Source: Woronichinia naegeliana WA131 (GTDB lineage: Bacteria > Cyanobacteriota > Cyanobacteriia > Cyanobacteriales > Microcystaceae). Taken from it: a DNA stretch of 64,000 nt. The stretch lies in NCBI GenBank assembly GCA_025370055.1, contig CP073041.1:3720001-3784000 (forward strand). The letters are read 5' to 3'. The notes beneath the pieces are model-generated. The model was not told the DNA's origin and ran no database searches. It worked only from the letters and a program-made list of their open reading frames with translations. Positions 45,110 through 55,342 of this stretch are shown in pieces. Position numbers and translations under genes: made by a program. The first letter of the stretch is position 1, and every line of letters begins with the position of its first letter.

Positions 45110-46087
45110 ATGAACACGCTGTCTTACTCCCCCATTGCCTGTCAATCTGCTCGTGTTGCCATTATCGGAGCCGGAAACGTCGGTCGAACTTTAGCCCAGC
45201 GTATTGTGAGCAAAAATCTTGCTGATGTTGTGCTACTCGATATTGTCCCCGGCCTTCCCCAGGGCATTGCTCTCGATCTGATGGCGGCCCAGGGAGTTGA
45301 AGAACACGACAGTGAAGTTCTGGGTACTAACCAATATGAGGAGACAGCCGGGGCCGATATTGTGGTCATTACTGCTGGTCTGGCCCGCAAACCTGGTATG
45401 AGCCGAGATGATCTGCTCCATATCAATGCCAAAATTGTGGTAGAAGCCGCTCAAAATACGCTCAAATATTCTCCCAATGCCATTTTTATCGTGATTACCA
45501 ACCCTCTAGACGTGATGACCTATCTAGTCTGGAAAGCAACGGGCTTACCTTCTAAGCGGGTTATGGGCATGGCGGGGGTTCTAGATTCCTCCCGACTCCA
45601 AACCTTCATTGCTATGCACCTAGGGGTCTGTACGGCGGACATTAGTGCGATGGTTCTGGGCGGTCACGGTGATTTAATGTTACCGTTGCCCCGATACTGT
45701 ACCGTGCGCGGAGTCCCGATTACAGAACTGATGAGTTTGGAAACCATCGAGCAGTTGGTGGAAAGAACTCGCAATGGTGGGGCTGAAATTGTTAAATTGC
45801 TGCAAACGGGAGGAGCCTATTATGCCCCCGCTTCCTCGGCCTGTGTGATGGTGGAATCTATCCTTCGCAATCAATCTCGCCTTTTACCCGCCGCTACCTA
45901 CTTGAATGGAGAATATGGACTAACGGATGTGTTTATTGGCGTTCCCTGTCGTTTAGGCTGTCGAGGAGTGGAAACGGTACTGGAAGTGAAGTTAACCGAT
46001 GCAGAAACAGAATCCTTGCATCTTTCCGCCCAATCCGTTCGCAAAAATGTTGATCTTGCTCTTCAGGGCTTAGGATTAGCGGAATGA
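45110..46087 (+). CDS. mdh: Malate dehydrogenase
   Basis: A 325-residue NAD-dependent enzyme of the LDH-like MDH group. The NAD loop IIGAGNVGRTLAQ is at 18-30. Other motifs are TAGLARKPGMSRDDLL (substrate arginine), ITNPLDVMTYLVWK, and the catalytic histidine in LGGHGDLMLPL. It converts malate and oxaloacetate. Its stop overlaps the next start (ATGA). Confidence 0.94.
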   Translation: MNTLSYSPIACQSARVAIIGAGNVGRTLAQRIVSKNLADVVLLDIVPGLPQGIALDLMAAQGVEEHDSEVLGTNQYEETAGADIVVITAGLARKPGMSRDDLLHINAKIVVEAAQNTLKYSPNAIFIVITNPLDVMTYLVWKATGLPSKRVMGMAGVLDSSRLQTFIAMHLGVCTADISAMVLGGHGDLMLPLPRYCTVRGVPITELMSLETIEQLVERTRNGGAEIVKLLQTGGAYYAPASSACVMVESILRNQSRLLPAATYLNGEYGLTDVFIGVPCRLGCRGVETVLEVKLTDAETESLHLSAQSVRKNVDLALQGLGLAE

Positions 46088-46524
46088 AGATCATGAACAA
46101 TTTACTTCATGAACAAGACTTTCTCCGTTGGACAGAAGAACAGACTCAGCATCTTCAAAAACGAGAATTGGAACTGATTGATTGGCAAAATATCGAAGAG
46201 GAAATTGGGGCCTTGGGTCGTAGTGAGAAACAGGAGCTAGAAAATCGATTAGAAGTATTATTGGAGCATTTACTGAAACGCGCTTACCTCAACAGCACCT
46301 ACGATAATCGAGGTTGGGAACTAACCATCAAGGAACAACGGAAACAAATACGACGTTTATTGCGTTTTTCTCCCAGTCTTAAGAGCTATGCTGAAACTAT
46401 ACTTCAAGAAATTTGGCTGGATGCTCTGTCAGATATTCAAGATCTTTATCCTAATGCAAATCTACCTGAAAATAATCCTTTTTCTCAAGATTTAGACTGT
46501 CTATTGACGGCAGTTTTTTGGTAA
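46084..46524 (+). CDS. DUF29 family protein
   Basis: A 146-residue protein with LHEQDFLRWTEEQTQHLQKR, DWQNIEEEIGALGRSEKQEL and a C-terminal helical part. DUF29 is a family of unknown function, expanded in cyanobacteria. It overlaps mdh by 4 bp. Confidence 0.88.
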   Translation: MKIMNNLLHEQDFLRWTEEQTQHLQKRELELIDWQNIEEEIGALGRSEKQELENRLEVLLEHLLKRAYLNSTYDNRGWELTIKEQRKQIRRLLRFSPSLKSYAETILQEIWLDALSDIQDLYPNANLPENNPFSQDLDCLLTAVFW

Positions 46525-46660
46525 TTGTAGAGCAAAGAATTAGTAATCTTGGGCGTTGCTGAATTTACGGTATGAATCTCTAAAGATTCAATTTTTAAAA
46601 CATTGACTCAGACTAGTTTGTGGATATAGGCAAAATTCACTTTCATCTCCCAATTAAGCA

Positions 46661-48410
46661 ATGCTAAACTTAACTTCGATCGACTTTTTTAATAGGTTAC
46701 AACTACAACTTCTGCAAGGGAGAAAATGGTTATTCACAGGAAAAAAGCAACGGGAACTATTTTTGGATTTCTATCTCTTTGGTGCGTTTTTTGGGCTAAC
46801 CCTTTGGCTAGAGCATTCTTCACCGCTTTTAGCCACCCACGAAATAGTCGCCTCTAAGAACCTAAACCAACACTTAACTCCTGTTCGCCTGCAACTAAAA
46901 TGGAAACATCAATTTCAATTTGCGGGCTACTATACAGCAAAAGCAAAGGGCTATTATCGAGATGCGGGATTAGATGTCAGTTTTCTAGAAGCTCCAGATA
47001 CCATTGAACCTGCTCAACAAGTCTTACAGGGTAAGGCCGAGTTTGGGGTTTCTAATTCAGATTTAGTACTGTTACGAGGTCGGGGCAATCCCGTTGTCGC
47101 TCTAGCTGCCATTTATCAACATTCACCCTTAATTCTTCTAGCTTTAGAAAAATCGGGCATTAATAATGTTCATCAGTTGGCGGGTAAGCGGGTGATGCTC
47201 GAAGCCCATTCGCAGGAGTTGGTTGCCTATCTAATGAAGGAGGGCATTGATCCCGATCAGCTAATTCCAGTTCCCTATAGTTTTGATCCTCTGAAGTTAC
47301 TTCAGGGTAAAGCTGATGCGATGTCAGCCTACTCAACCGATGAACCTTTTTTCTTGCAAAAGGCTGGCATTCCCTATCTGGAATTTAATCCTCGTGTAGG
47401 AGGGATTGATTTTTATGGCGATACACTTTTTACGACCGAAGCGATCATTCGTGACCATCCTCAGCAGGTTAAGGCCTTTTTAGATGCCTCTTTATTGGGA
47501 TGGCAATATGCGATGAAACATCCAGGCGAAATTATTGACCTAATTTTGAAGGAATACAGTCAACGTCATAGCCACGCCCATCTCACTTTTGAGGCGAGGG
47601 AAAGTCAACAGTTGATTCTGCCCAATGTGGTGGAAATTGGCTATATGAATCCAGGGCGTTGGCAAGCGATCGCCGACATTTATGCCGATTTAGGAATGTT
47701 GAAAGATAATATTAACCTCACAGGGTTTTTGTATGAACGCAATCCGCCGCCACCCTGGAATTGGATCTATGGAATTTTAGTGGGAGTTACGGCAATATTT
47801 TTAGGACTGACTTGGATTGCAGCCCGTTTTTACCGCTTAGGGCGATCGCTGCGTCGAGAAATTCAAGAACGTAAGGAAATTGAAGCAGATTTAAGGGCAG
47901 CAGAAAAACGTTTTCGCTTTTTAGCAGAAAATACCCCTTTCTCCGTTTTAATTACGGAACTAAAAACGAGTCGGGTTCTATACATTAATTCCCGTGCCGC
48001 CCAAAAGTTTGAAGTCGCACCTCATTTTATGCTCGAAAAAACGATATTACCCTTCTATGTTAACCCAGAAGATCGCACAGGCTGGAAAAGTCAATTAGAG
48101 CAAAAAGGTTATGTGGAGAATCAGGAAATTCAATTAAAAACAGCGACAGACAGTCATTTTTGGGCTAGTGTTTCGATCACCTTAATTGAATTTGAAGAAA
48201 AAGAATGTGCCTTTGTTGCCTTAATGGATGTGACGGAACAACGACTATTAAAACAACAGTTAACCAAGTTAGCCAATACCGATGAATTAACTGGCCTCTT
48301 TAATCGGCGATACTTTTTTGTCAAGGGAGACGAGGAATATAAACGCGCTCAACGCTATCAACTGCCTCTTTCTTTTTTGATGCTTGATCTGGATTATTTC
48401 AAATTAAATA
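46661..48410 (+). pseudogene. NMT1-type sensor with PAS and GGDEF, 5' part (cut by IS)
   Basis: A membrane segment near 36-50 is followed by an NMT1/THI5-like solute-binding domain (VRLQLKWKHQFQFAGYYTAK to about 350), a second membrane segment near 370-390 (ILVGVTAIFLGLTWIAA), a PAS domain (RFRFLAENTPFSVLITE onward), and the start of GGDEF (NTDELTGLFNRRYFF, LDLDYFK). The IS-A insertion follows LDYFKL. Removing the IS restores LDYFKLINDNYGHDMGD. The protein would have linked an external small-molecule signal to cyclic-di-GMP synthesis. Confidence 0.87.
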
Positions 48411-50099
48411 GGGCTTGCTGAAAAAAGCTGAAACCTTTACGGAGAAAAATAGTAGGCGAATTAAGAACCGCTAGAATGCACGAAAATAGGGTAGAATGCC
48501 TCAAAACCATTGCATTAAGAAGAGAGAAAGCAGATGTACCGAAAGCAACAGTACTCAATTGAAACACCAGAAAACTTGAAAAATCTGTTCGGCGGGCAGT
48601 TAGACGAAGAAAATCGTTGGATAGAAATGTCAAAAATGATTCTTTGGGAAGAATATGAGGAAGAATATGCAAAAAACTTCACAGAAAAAAAAGGAGCCCC
48701 AGCCAAATCATTTAGAATGGCATTAGGAGCATTAATTATCAAAGAAATTTCAGGAAAAAGTGACAGAGAAACAGTAGAACAAATAAAAGAGAACCCTTAT
48801 TTACAGTACTTTATAGGAATGGAAAGCTATAGTAGCAAAGAAGCATTTAATGCGTCAATGATGGTTCATTTTCGTAAAAAAAATAGGAATGGAATTAATA
48901 AATAAAATTAATAAAGAAATAGAAAAAAAAGCGACGGGTGTAGCGTCAGGAAAAAAAGAAAATGAAGGAAAGTTATTGTTAGATGCGACTTGTACACCAG
49001 CAGATATAAAATATCCAACGGATATAGGAATATTGAATGATGCCAGAGAAAAAACAGAAAAAATAATAGATAAGCTGTATGAAGAAATAAAAGAGAAAAG
49101 GAAAGAAAAGCCGAGGACTTATAGGGAAGTGGCAAGAAAAGAGTACTTAGCCATAGCAAAAAAACGTCGTGTGTCAAAAAAAGAAAGAAGAAAAGGAACA
49201 AAAAAACAACTAGGATATATAAAAAGAAACTTGTCTGATATAGAAAAAATGATAGAAGAGGGAGCAAAGTTAGAAAAACTAACGAAAAAAGAGCAAGAAG
49301 AGCTTGTAACGATAGGAAAAGTGTATGAGCAACAGTTAGAAATGTATGAAAAAAAGACAAATAAAGTAGAAAACAGAATTGTGAGTGTAAGCCAACCTCA
49401 CGTGCGTCCAATAGTGCGTGGAAAAGCGGGAAAAGCAGTAGAGTTTGGAGCTAAAATATCGGCAAGTAATGTGAATGGCTTTGTCTTCTTAGACAAATTA
49501 AGTTGGGATAATTACAACGAATCGGGAGATTTACAAGCGCGAATAGAAGAATATAAAAGGGAAACAGGATGTTATCCGGAATCGGTTCATGTGGATAAAA
49601 TCTATCGAACAAAAGCGAATCGAGCTTATTGTAAAGAAAGGGATATAAGAATGAGTGGTCCCCGATTGGGAAGACCGCCGAAAGAGGTGAGCAAAGAAAA
49701 AAAGAAAGAGGCACGCTCAGATGAAAGAGTGCGTAATGCCATTGAGGGTAAATTCGGACAGGGAAAGAGGAAATTTAGTCTTGGTCGAGTGATGGCCAAA
49801 CTACCTGAGACCTCGGAAACGGTAATTGCGATGAACTTTTTGGTAATGAATCTTTCTACTCTACTTCAGAAGACAAAAAGTAAAAAGTTGTAGAGTCGTT
49901 TTTCTTGTGAAAAATGGTGTTAATTTTCCTCTCTTTTGTGAGGAGTGATTTGTGTTGACCTTTTTAGGCAGAAAGGAACAATAGATTAAACAAAATCTGT
50001 ATTTTGATTTGTTTCCATAAGGATAAGTTATCTATGCTTTTTCAGTCCATACTTCCCTAACCCACATTTCTTTCGTTTTTTGACTTTTTCAGCAAGCCC
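48411..50099 (+). mobile_element. IS-A copy 2 (1689 bp) in GGDEF gene
   Basis: It has the same termini as copy 1 (GGGCTTGCTGAAAAA and its inverse). Flanks are TAAATA at the left and TAATTA at the right, a 6-bp duplication with one later change. It is 1 bp longer than copy 1 because of an added A in an A-run. Confidence 0.92.
48534..49893 (+). pseudogene. IS-A transposase, frameshifted copy
   Basis: The A-run near 48877 has one extra A relative to copy 1, which shifts the frame after VHFRKK and ends it at 48905. The remainder (48889-49893) is open in the other frame and retains the catalytic region. There are very few other differences from copy 1, so the change is recent or a homopolymer sequencing error. 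Confidence 0.92.
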
Positions 50100-50470
50100 T
50101 AATTAATGATAACTATGGTCATGATATGGGCGATCATGTCCTAAAATTTTTTGCTGAATTAATCAGTCCCAGCCTGCGCGAATTTGATCTTTTAGGCCGT
50201 TTAGGAGGAGAAGAATTTGCCATTTTATTACCCAATATTGATCAATTGGGAGCCTATAATTTAGCAGAACGTTTACGAGTTTTAGTGGAAGAATCGTCCT
50301 TTATCTTTGAAACTCAAACGATCACGCTTACCGTTAGTATTGGTATTAGTTCTCTTAATTCTCCTCTTCAGCAACTCAATGATTTACTGAAACAGGCCGA
50401 TCAGGCATTATACGAAGCAAAAGGGGCGGGCCGTAATCGGGTAGTGGTGGCAAATAGTAAACTAGATTAG
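50100..50470 (+). pseudogene. GGDEF domain, 3' part
   Basis: It continues the gene cut at 48411: NDNYGHDMGDHVLKFFAELI, then the active-site loop GGEEF. An RxxD product-inhibition site (REFD) lies five residues before it. The C-terminus ADQALYEAKGAGRNRV is complete. An internal ATG at 50126 could give a short, inactive product. Confidence 0.88.
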
Positions 50471-50560
50471 ACAAGTGGCGATCGCTTTTTTCGATTGCAG
50501 TACGATCACTGAATCTTGTATAATACACTAACAAAATGTAATGCACCTTTAATCTAAACT

Positions 50561-50857
50561 TTAATCTCCAAAAACTTCATAATGGTGTACCCAACATTCC
50601 TCAACGTATTTTTCCATCCCCTTTGGGATAATAGCCCGATCGCAGTTTTGACCGGCAAAAAGCTCTAAAGCCGCCAGAGATTCCCACAGAGAAATCATCA
50701 CATATTCTTCCGAATGAGGAAGGATTGGTCTGCCTAAATTAAGAGAAACTAAGCCAGGGTATTGTGTGACATAGGGAACCGAGATCGACAAAAATTTAGC
50801 TTCAAATTCTTGATGTAATTGTCTTGGTACTCGCACGCGAAAAATACGGGTAATCAT
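50561..50857 (-). CDS. Antibiotic biosynthesis monooxygenase (ABM) domain protein
   Basis: A 98-residue ferredoxin-like alpha/beta protein with FRVRVPRQLHQEFEAKFL, YVTQYPGLVSLNLGRP, EYVMISLWESLAALELF and a WVHHYEVFGD end, the dimeric ABM-type fold. Such small proteins act in varied monooxygenase or haem-related roles; the substrate cannot be told. It lies 6 bp after the fructosamine-kinase-like gene. Confidence 0.78.
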   Translation of the reverse strand: MITRIFRVRVPRQLHQEFEAKFLSISVPYVTQYPGLVSLNLGRPILPHSEEYVMISLWESLAALELFAGQNCDRAIIPKGMEKYVEECWVHHYEVFGD

Positions 50858-50863
50858 CTTGTT

Positions 50864-51730
50864 TTATGGGTTAAAAAGCTGGTTAATCATCTGATTGGCT
50901 TGGGCCGCGTAACTACCACCAAATAAATTAAAATGATTAAGAATATGATAAAGATTGTAGAGAATTTTACGCTGTTGATAGCCTTCTGCTAAAGGAGAAA
51001 TTTCTGTATAACCTTGATAAAAGGCTGTCGGAAAACCTCCAAATAATTCAGTCATGGCCAAATCTACTTCGCGATCGCCGTAGTAAGTAGCGGGGTCAAA
51101 AATCACGGGTTCTCCACTGTCTAGAATTGCCGCATTGCCAGACCAAAGATCACCATGCACTAGGGCTGGTTGAGGCTTTCTATTGACTAACAAATCCCGA
51201 ACTTTTGTCACCACTTTAGTTGTGTCTGGAAAATGGCCACTGCGACGTTGTGCTAACTTTAATTGATAGCCAATGCGGTGTTCTGCAAAAAAATCAGCCC
51301 AATTCTCGGACCAGGTATTTATTTGGGGCGTAGAACCAATGGTATTGTTTCGTTCCCAGCCAAAACGTTGATTTTGACCCTGACTGTGCATCCTAGCTAA
51401 TTGACGACCGAGGGATCGCCAACTCGTAGAATTACCTTTACCTAAATTGAGCCAACTTAACACCAGATAACTCTGCCGCTCATTAACTCCCCAACAAATG
51501 GGTTCAGGAACTTGGATTGTCTGAGTCGCTGCCATCTGTTGTAAGGCGATCGCTTCTGACTCAAACATGGTTAATTGATCAGCCTGGTTGAGCTTAATAA
51601 AATAACTTTGGCCCTCAGCCTGGAGCCGATAACCTTGATTAATACAACCACCACCAACCGGATGACGGTGTTCAATCCGAAATGTTTTTCCGGTTACTTG
51701 GCTAATTTGAGCGGCAATCTCAGTCCACAT
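50864..51730 (-). CDS. Fructosamine kinase family protein
   Basis: A 288-residue protein with the FN3K/aminoglycoside phosphotransferase fold. It has HRHPVGGGCINQGYRL, SYFIKLNQ (ATP lysine), LVHGDLWSGNAAIL (catalytic HGDLW.GN) and VIFDPATYYGDREVDLAMTE (metal DP...GDRE). The family phosphorylates ketosamines on glycated proteins to reverse glycation. It looks complete. Confidence 0.92.
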   Translation of the reverse strand: MWTEIAAQISQVTGKTFRIEHRHPVGGGCINQGYRLQAEGQSYFIKLNQADQLTMFESEAIALQQMAATQTIQVPEPICWGVNERQSYLVLSWLNLGKGNSTSWRSLGRQLARMHSQGQNQRFGWERNNTIGSTPQINTWSENWADFFAEHRIGYQLKLAQRRSGHFPDTTKVVTKVRDLLVNRKPQPALVHGDLWSGNAAILDSGEPVIFDPATYYGDREVDLAMTELFGGFPTAFYQGYTEISPLAEGYQQRKILYNLYHILNHFNLFGGSYAAQANQMINQLFNP

Positions 51731-51889
51731 GAATCTTAATTTAAGTTATACTAGTTAGGGTAAATCTTAGCAAAATTTACGAGACTGTTAAACCCTTTAT
51801 TTTCGCACCTATTTTTATATTAATGAAAGAGGACATCATACTATTATGTCCCTACAAATTATTTCTACCTGTAAATAATTAGTTGAGGA

Positions 51890-52293
51890 TTAACAAGATT
51901 GAACAGGAAACCAAAGGGAAGTCCCGCAATGATTAAGTTCAGCGACCTTGAGCAAGCTTAAAGCCTTACTACCGCTAATGCTCCAACTTATACCCTTTTT
52001 TTCTGACGATGACCAACCACCAAATCTACCCCTTTTTCCATACGACCACTACCAATACTTTTACCGACTTTTCGCCGACCTTCGTAGTTGATGATTTCTG
52101 AGTGATGTTTCTCCAAATAACCAATGAGTTCTAATAAGACCTTGTTATTGCGCGGAACAACCTGATGCTTCAAGTAGTTGAGGGCAATGTCAGTCTGACC
52201 ATGCCATAGTTGTGAGAGTAAAAATTTGACATGATTGGATTTTTCTTCTTTATTGAGAGCAATCATGGACATCAGATTGCGCACTTTTTTGCC
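51890..52293 (-). pseudogene. ISKra4-like transposase, C-terminal remnant
   Basis: It reads KKVRNLMSMIALNKEEKSNH, then VLLELIGYLEKHHSEIINYE, KSIGSGRMEKGVDLVVGHRQ and a stop caused by a lost A in an A-run. In the shifted frame SWSISGSKALSLLKVAELN and SLWFPVQSC complete the normal end. The 5' part is lost at the MITE boundary (52294). Confidence 0.75.
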
Positions 52294-52555
52294 AGCAATT
52301 CCAAATTCAAACGGTAATATAAGATACAGACATGATCTTGTTTTTATGGATACAAGAGATATTGACATAATCTCTGAGTTTTTTTGCATTCCCTCCTCGA
52401 ATCTCGGTCTCTTAGAGAGTCAGTAACCTGCAAACAAACTTGATCAATCACTAAATAGAGCATTACATTGATTCTAAATATTGGCATTAAACCCCTTTAC
52501 CGTAAGCACTTCAGGGATTTTGTATCTTTAGCTACATTCTGAATTTGGAATTGCT
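52294..52555 (-). mobile_element. 262-bp MITE, copy 2
   Basis: It has the same 262 bp as 36913-37174, in opposite orientation, with perfect 15-bp ends AGCAATTCCAAATTC / GAATTTGGAATTGCT. It separates the ISKra4-like remnant from a truncated 85-residue gene. Confidence 0.8.
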
Positions 52556-52558
52556 GTC

Positions 52559-52816
52559 CTAATCCATTGCCACATCTAAGTTTTTAGCAATGGTTTCCAA
52601 TGCCTTTTTGTCTCCCTGTTCTGCTTGAGCTAAAGCCTGATCCAACTTTTCCGACTTGCCCCGCAATCTGTCCCAAAGCTTCTTTCGCAAACTGTCCATC
52701 GCGGCGATCGCTTCCGTCGTAAACTTTTTACCTAATTCACCTGCCCCAGATTCTAAAAACTTTTGGAAAGCAAGATTAGCAATGACCGATGCGGTTAATG
52801 TTAAGGGCTCTACCAT
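52559..52816 (-). CDS. Hypothetical protein, probably truncated by MITE
   Basis: An 85-residue frame MVEPLTLTASVIANLAFQKF with helical, charged continuation (GKKFTTEAIAAMDSLRKKLW). The stop lies 3 bp from the MITE edge, after NLDVAMD, so the original protein was probably longer. I do not know its function; similar N-termini occur in cyanobacterial proteins that often carry extra repeat or effector domains. Confidence 0.55.
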   Translation of the reverse strand: MVEPLTLTASVIANLAFQKFLESGAGELGKKFTTEAIAAMDSLRKKLWDRLRGKSEKLDQALAQAEQGDKKALETIAKNLDVAMD

Positions 52817-52941
52817 AATGAGCCTATAAACTAGAATCTGCTTTAAATCATACCGCTTTTTCTAAAAAAGAATAACGTTTGCTTAAACTGCTGTATTAAA
52901 GATGAGGCGATCGCAACTGAAAAATTGAGAATGCAACCAAT

Positions 52942-53790
52942 CTATTCCCCAATCCGAAACCCTAACCAATTATCTAAATCTGCAAGTTCACCAAAATCCA
53001 ATAGAGCTTCTCCCAAATCATCCAACTGCTCCAGGGTCAAACTATTAATAATTTGAATACGGCGATCGTTAATCTTCCCAAAACGCCGAGATAACTGACG
53101 AATCAGCAAACGAACCTCTCCCTCTTGACGACCTTCCTGACGACCTTCCTGTTTAGCCTCTTGATAGACTTTTGTTTGCTTAATATCACTCAGTAAAAAC
53201 ATCGCTTGAATCTCCTTGCGGCTTAATTGGGCAAATTTGGAAACCAATACCGTCTCCAATAAATCTATAATATCGCGGGTCACTAAAGGATCAACAATTT
53301 CTGTCCTGGCTCTTTGTAATAATTGTTGGACTAAAACAGGAGCTTGGGATTCTTGAACTAGAATTAACTCAATCAACCCAACTCCAATAGAACCCGATCG
53401 CACCTCATCCAAATAAAGAGGAATAATCCGACCACTATTAATCAATTCCTGTTGGTAAATCGTTAAAGAGATCACTTCAAAACGTCGCTGTGCAAAAAGA
53501 GCGACCGCCTTCCAATCTTGAATAGGTTTATATTGATTCAAATAGAGGTTAATTTCAGCGATAAATTCCCAGTAAAAGTCGGGCTTGTTTTGGAATTGTA
53601 CTTCAACAAAATAGAGCGGCTTATCTTCTCGATCTGGCATAAAAATTCCGTCAAAACGAAAAGCCTTTTCCTTGATTTCAGCAGAGATAAATTGGTAATG
53701 AGCCGCATCGTCAACAGGTTCTCCCAGTAATTCAAAGAGAAGAGAGTTAAAGGTTAGGAATAATTGACAAAAGATTGTATCAGTACGCAT
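52942..53790 (-). CDS. Rpn family nuclease (DUF2887 with DUF4351 tail)
   Basis: A complete 282-residue protein. The N-terminal DUF2887 PD-(D/E)XK part has AFRFDGIFMPDREDKPLYFV (D...) and EVQFQNKPDFY (ExQ-type site). A QEGRQEGRQEGE linker and the DUF4351 tail (LTLEQLDDLGEALLDFGELA) follow. Rpn relatives are recombination-promoting nucleases; this subgroup is highly repeated in cyanobacterial genomes. The tail matches the fragments at 1-515 and 53889-54023. Confidence 0.88.
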   Translation of the reverse strand: MRTDTIFCQLFLTFNSLLFELLGEPVDDAAHYQFISAEIKEKAFRFDGIFMPDREDKPLYFVEVQFQNKPDFYWEFIAEINLYLNQYKPIQDWKAVALFAQRRFEVISLTIYQQELINSGRIIPLYLDEVRSGSIGVGLIELILVQESQAPVLVQQLLQRARTEIVDPLVTRDIIDLLETVLVSKFAQLSRKEIQAMFLLSDIKQTKVYQEAKQEGRQEGRQEGEVRLLIRQLSRRFGKINDRRIQIINSLTLEQLDDLGEALLDFGELADLDNWLGFRIGE

Positions 53791-53888
53791 AATGTTCTGA
53801 GATTCAGCGATCGCCCTTTTACTCTAAAATGGGACTCAACCAAGTAATTGCTGCTGTAAATTCTAACAAAATAGACAGCGATCACCCC

Positions 53889-54023
53889 TCATTCCCCAAT
53901 CCTCAACCCTAACCAATTATCCAAATCCGCAAACTCACCAAAATCTAGTAGAGCTTCCCCCAAATCCTCCAACTGCTCCAGCGTCAAATGATTAATCACT
54001 TGAACACGGAGATCGCTAATTGC
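53889..54023 (-). pseudogene. DUF4351 tail remnant of a second Rpn gene
   Basis: It reads AISDLRVQVINHLTLEQLED, then LGEALLDFGEFADLDNWLGL and a stop, a close paralogue of the tail of the gene at 52942. No start or nuclease part remains upstream, so it is the 3' relic of a duplicate. Confidence 0.8.
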
Positions 54024-54347
54024 ACCGCCGACAAGCATTAAGATGCCACTTACCTGCCTCGAGAACTTCCCACTGTCCAGTCAATAGTAACTATTTAAAA
54101 AAACTCAGAATTGTTCCCCAAGTAACATCCTTTTCTGAGCTTAACCGTATGGGCAGATAGTCTCAAAATAGCGCGTAATTATATTGGACTGTTAGAGTAT
54201 ATTTTTCATTATCTGGGTTTAGCCTGTCAAATTGAAGGTTAAATTTATGTCACAAATTGTTCAGGTTGTTGCTCGTTTAGTCGCATATGAGACATCGTAA
54301 GGAAAACATCAAAGGTGCTCAAAAATGGAGGAAAATTAATGTTTAAC
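54024..54347. other. Region before cadD with a coding-like relic
   Basis: A plus-strand frame ending near 54241 reads LTVWADSLKIARNYIGLLEY, then IFHYLGLACQIEG and stop; it lacks a start and looks like the end of a lost gene. A short frame (17 codons) from 54247 follows. Neither is identified. Confidence 0.3.
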
Positions 54348-55028
54348 TCAACCGAAAGGCCAAAAAAGTTTATAGGATTCATTATCTAAAATAATGCGTA
54401 AGCCTAACCACATCAACACAAAGGGAAAGAGTTTACCGGCGTAACGACTTAAAACAAAAGCGATTCCTGGTTGACGAGTAAGATGATAGGACATAAACAA
54501 CCAGGTACAAACAACGAGATAACAGACTAACACAATAACAGCTAAATTCTGCAAACTACTACTAGCAAAAAGGGGAATATAAATGCCTAAGTTATTTCCC
54601 CCATTGGAAATGGTGACAGCAGACACTCTATAGGTTTGGCGATCGCGGATTACATCCCAAAGAGATAAACGCCTAGAATCGAAACCCCGAAATCGCGCAT
54701 TTTTTTTCAAGTTAACTGACTTATCATAGCTAGAATCATCTTGATTGAGAATTAGTAAGCGTAAATTATTTAAGCCAATGAGTATAGGCAAAATTCCTAA
54801 TAAACCAATCCAATTAGAAGGAATCGCTAAACCAATTAAAAAACCGACTAAACTAATGCTAATCAAAGCTGTAAATCCCAACAATTCACCTACCACAATG
54901 TGTTTAGGACGAAAAGTACGATTTACTTCACTGAAAAAACCTGTTAGATAAATATTGTCATCAAAGGTGGTTGCCACACCCGCCGCTAAACCAATCTTGA
55001 TGGTTGCCATTAACCAGTCCATTGTCAT
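54348..55028 (-). CDS. CadD-family cadmium resistance transporter
   Basis: A 226-residue membrane protein with about six hydrophobic segments. It has IKIGLAAGVATTFDDNIYL at the N-terminus, then VGELLGFTALISISLVGFLI, a central basic loop, and VTISNGGNNLGIYIPLFASS, the repeat-related motif (TFDDN / NGGNNLGIY) of CadD/LysE-like exporters. It probably exports cadmium or another divalent cation; substrate is inferred from the family. Confidence 0.8.
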   Translation of the reverse strand: MTMDWLMATIKIGLAAGVATTFDDNIYLTGFFSEVNRTFRPKHIVVGELLGFTALISISLVGFLIGLAIPSNWIGLLGILPILIGLNNLRLLILNQDDSSYDKSVNLKKNARFRGFDSRRLSLWDVIRDRQTYRVSAVTISNGGNNLGIYIPLFASSSLQNLAVIVLVCYLVVCTWLFMSYHLTRQPGIAFVLSRYAGKLFPFVLMWLGLRIILDNESYKLFWPFG

Positions 55029-55342
55029 TTCTTACTCAATAACTTTTTGATAAGACAGAGAGCAATCAGGGCAATTCTTCCAAATACTTTGAGCCAGATC
55101 ACAAGCTATCAAGTCGGAGAGCTACTTACTGAAAATAAGTAAGCCAATCAATTAGCTCTTTAGTTATAAATAGCCTTGATAACAATAACAGTCAGAGAAG
55201 ATGATTCTATGTAATCAATGATTCATTTTAATCATAAATTATTTTTATGGAAGCATTTGAGCCTCCCAAATGAGAATTTCGCTATACTTGATCTAAAAAT
55301 TAGTTTTTAACTCTACCCTTTGATTGGGGTAGTCAGCCTTCC
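55029..55342. other. Divergent intergenic region, cadD / sulfonate-binding protein
   Basis: The 314-bp AT-rich region between divergent starts must hold both promoters. No clear sigma-70 boxes with good spacing and no operator can be assigned by eye. Confidence 0.45.

Noticed and set aside
45142-45432. Minus-strand frames within mdh
   Set aside because: Antisense shadows of a clear malate dehydrogenase gene.
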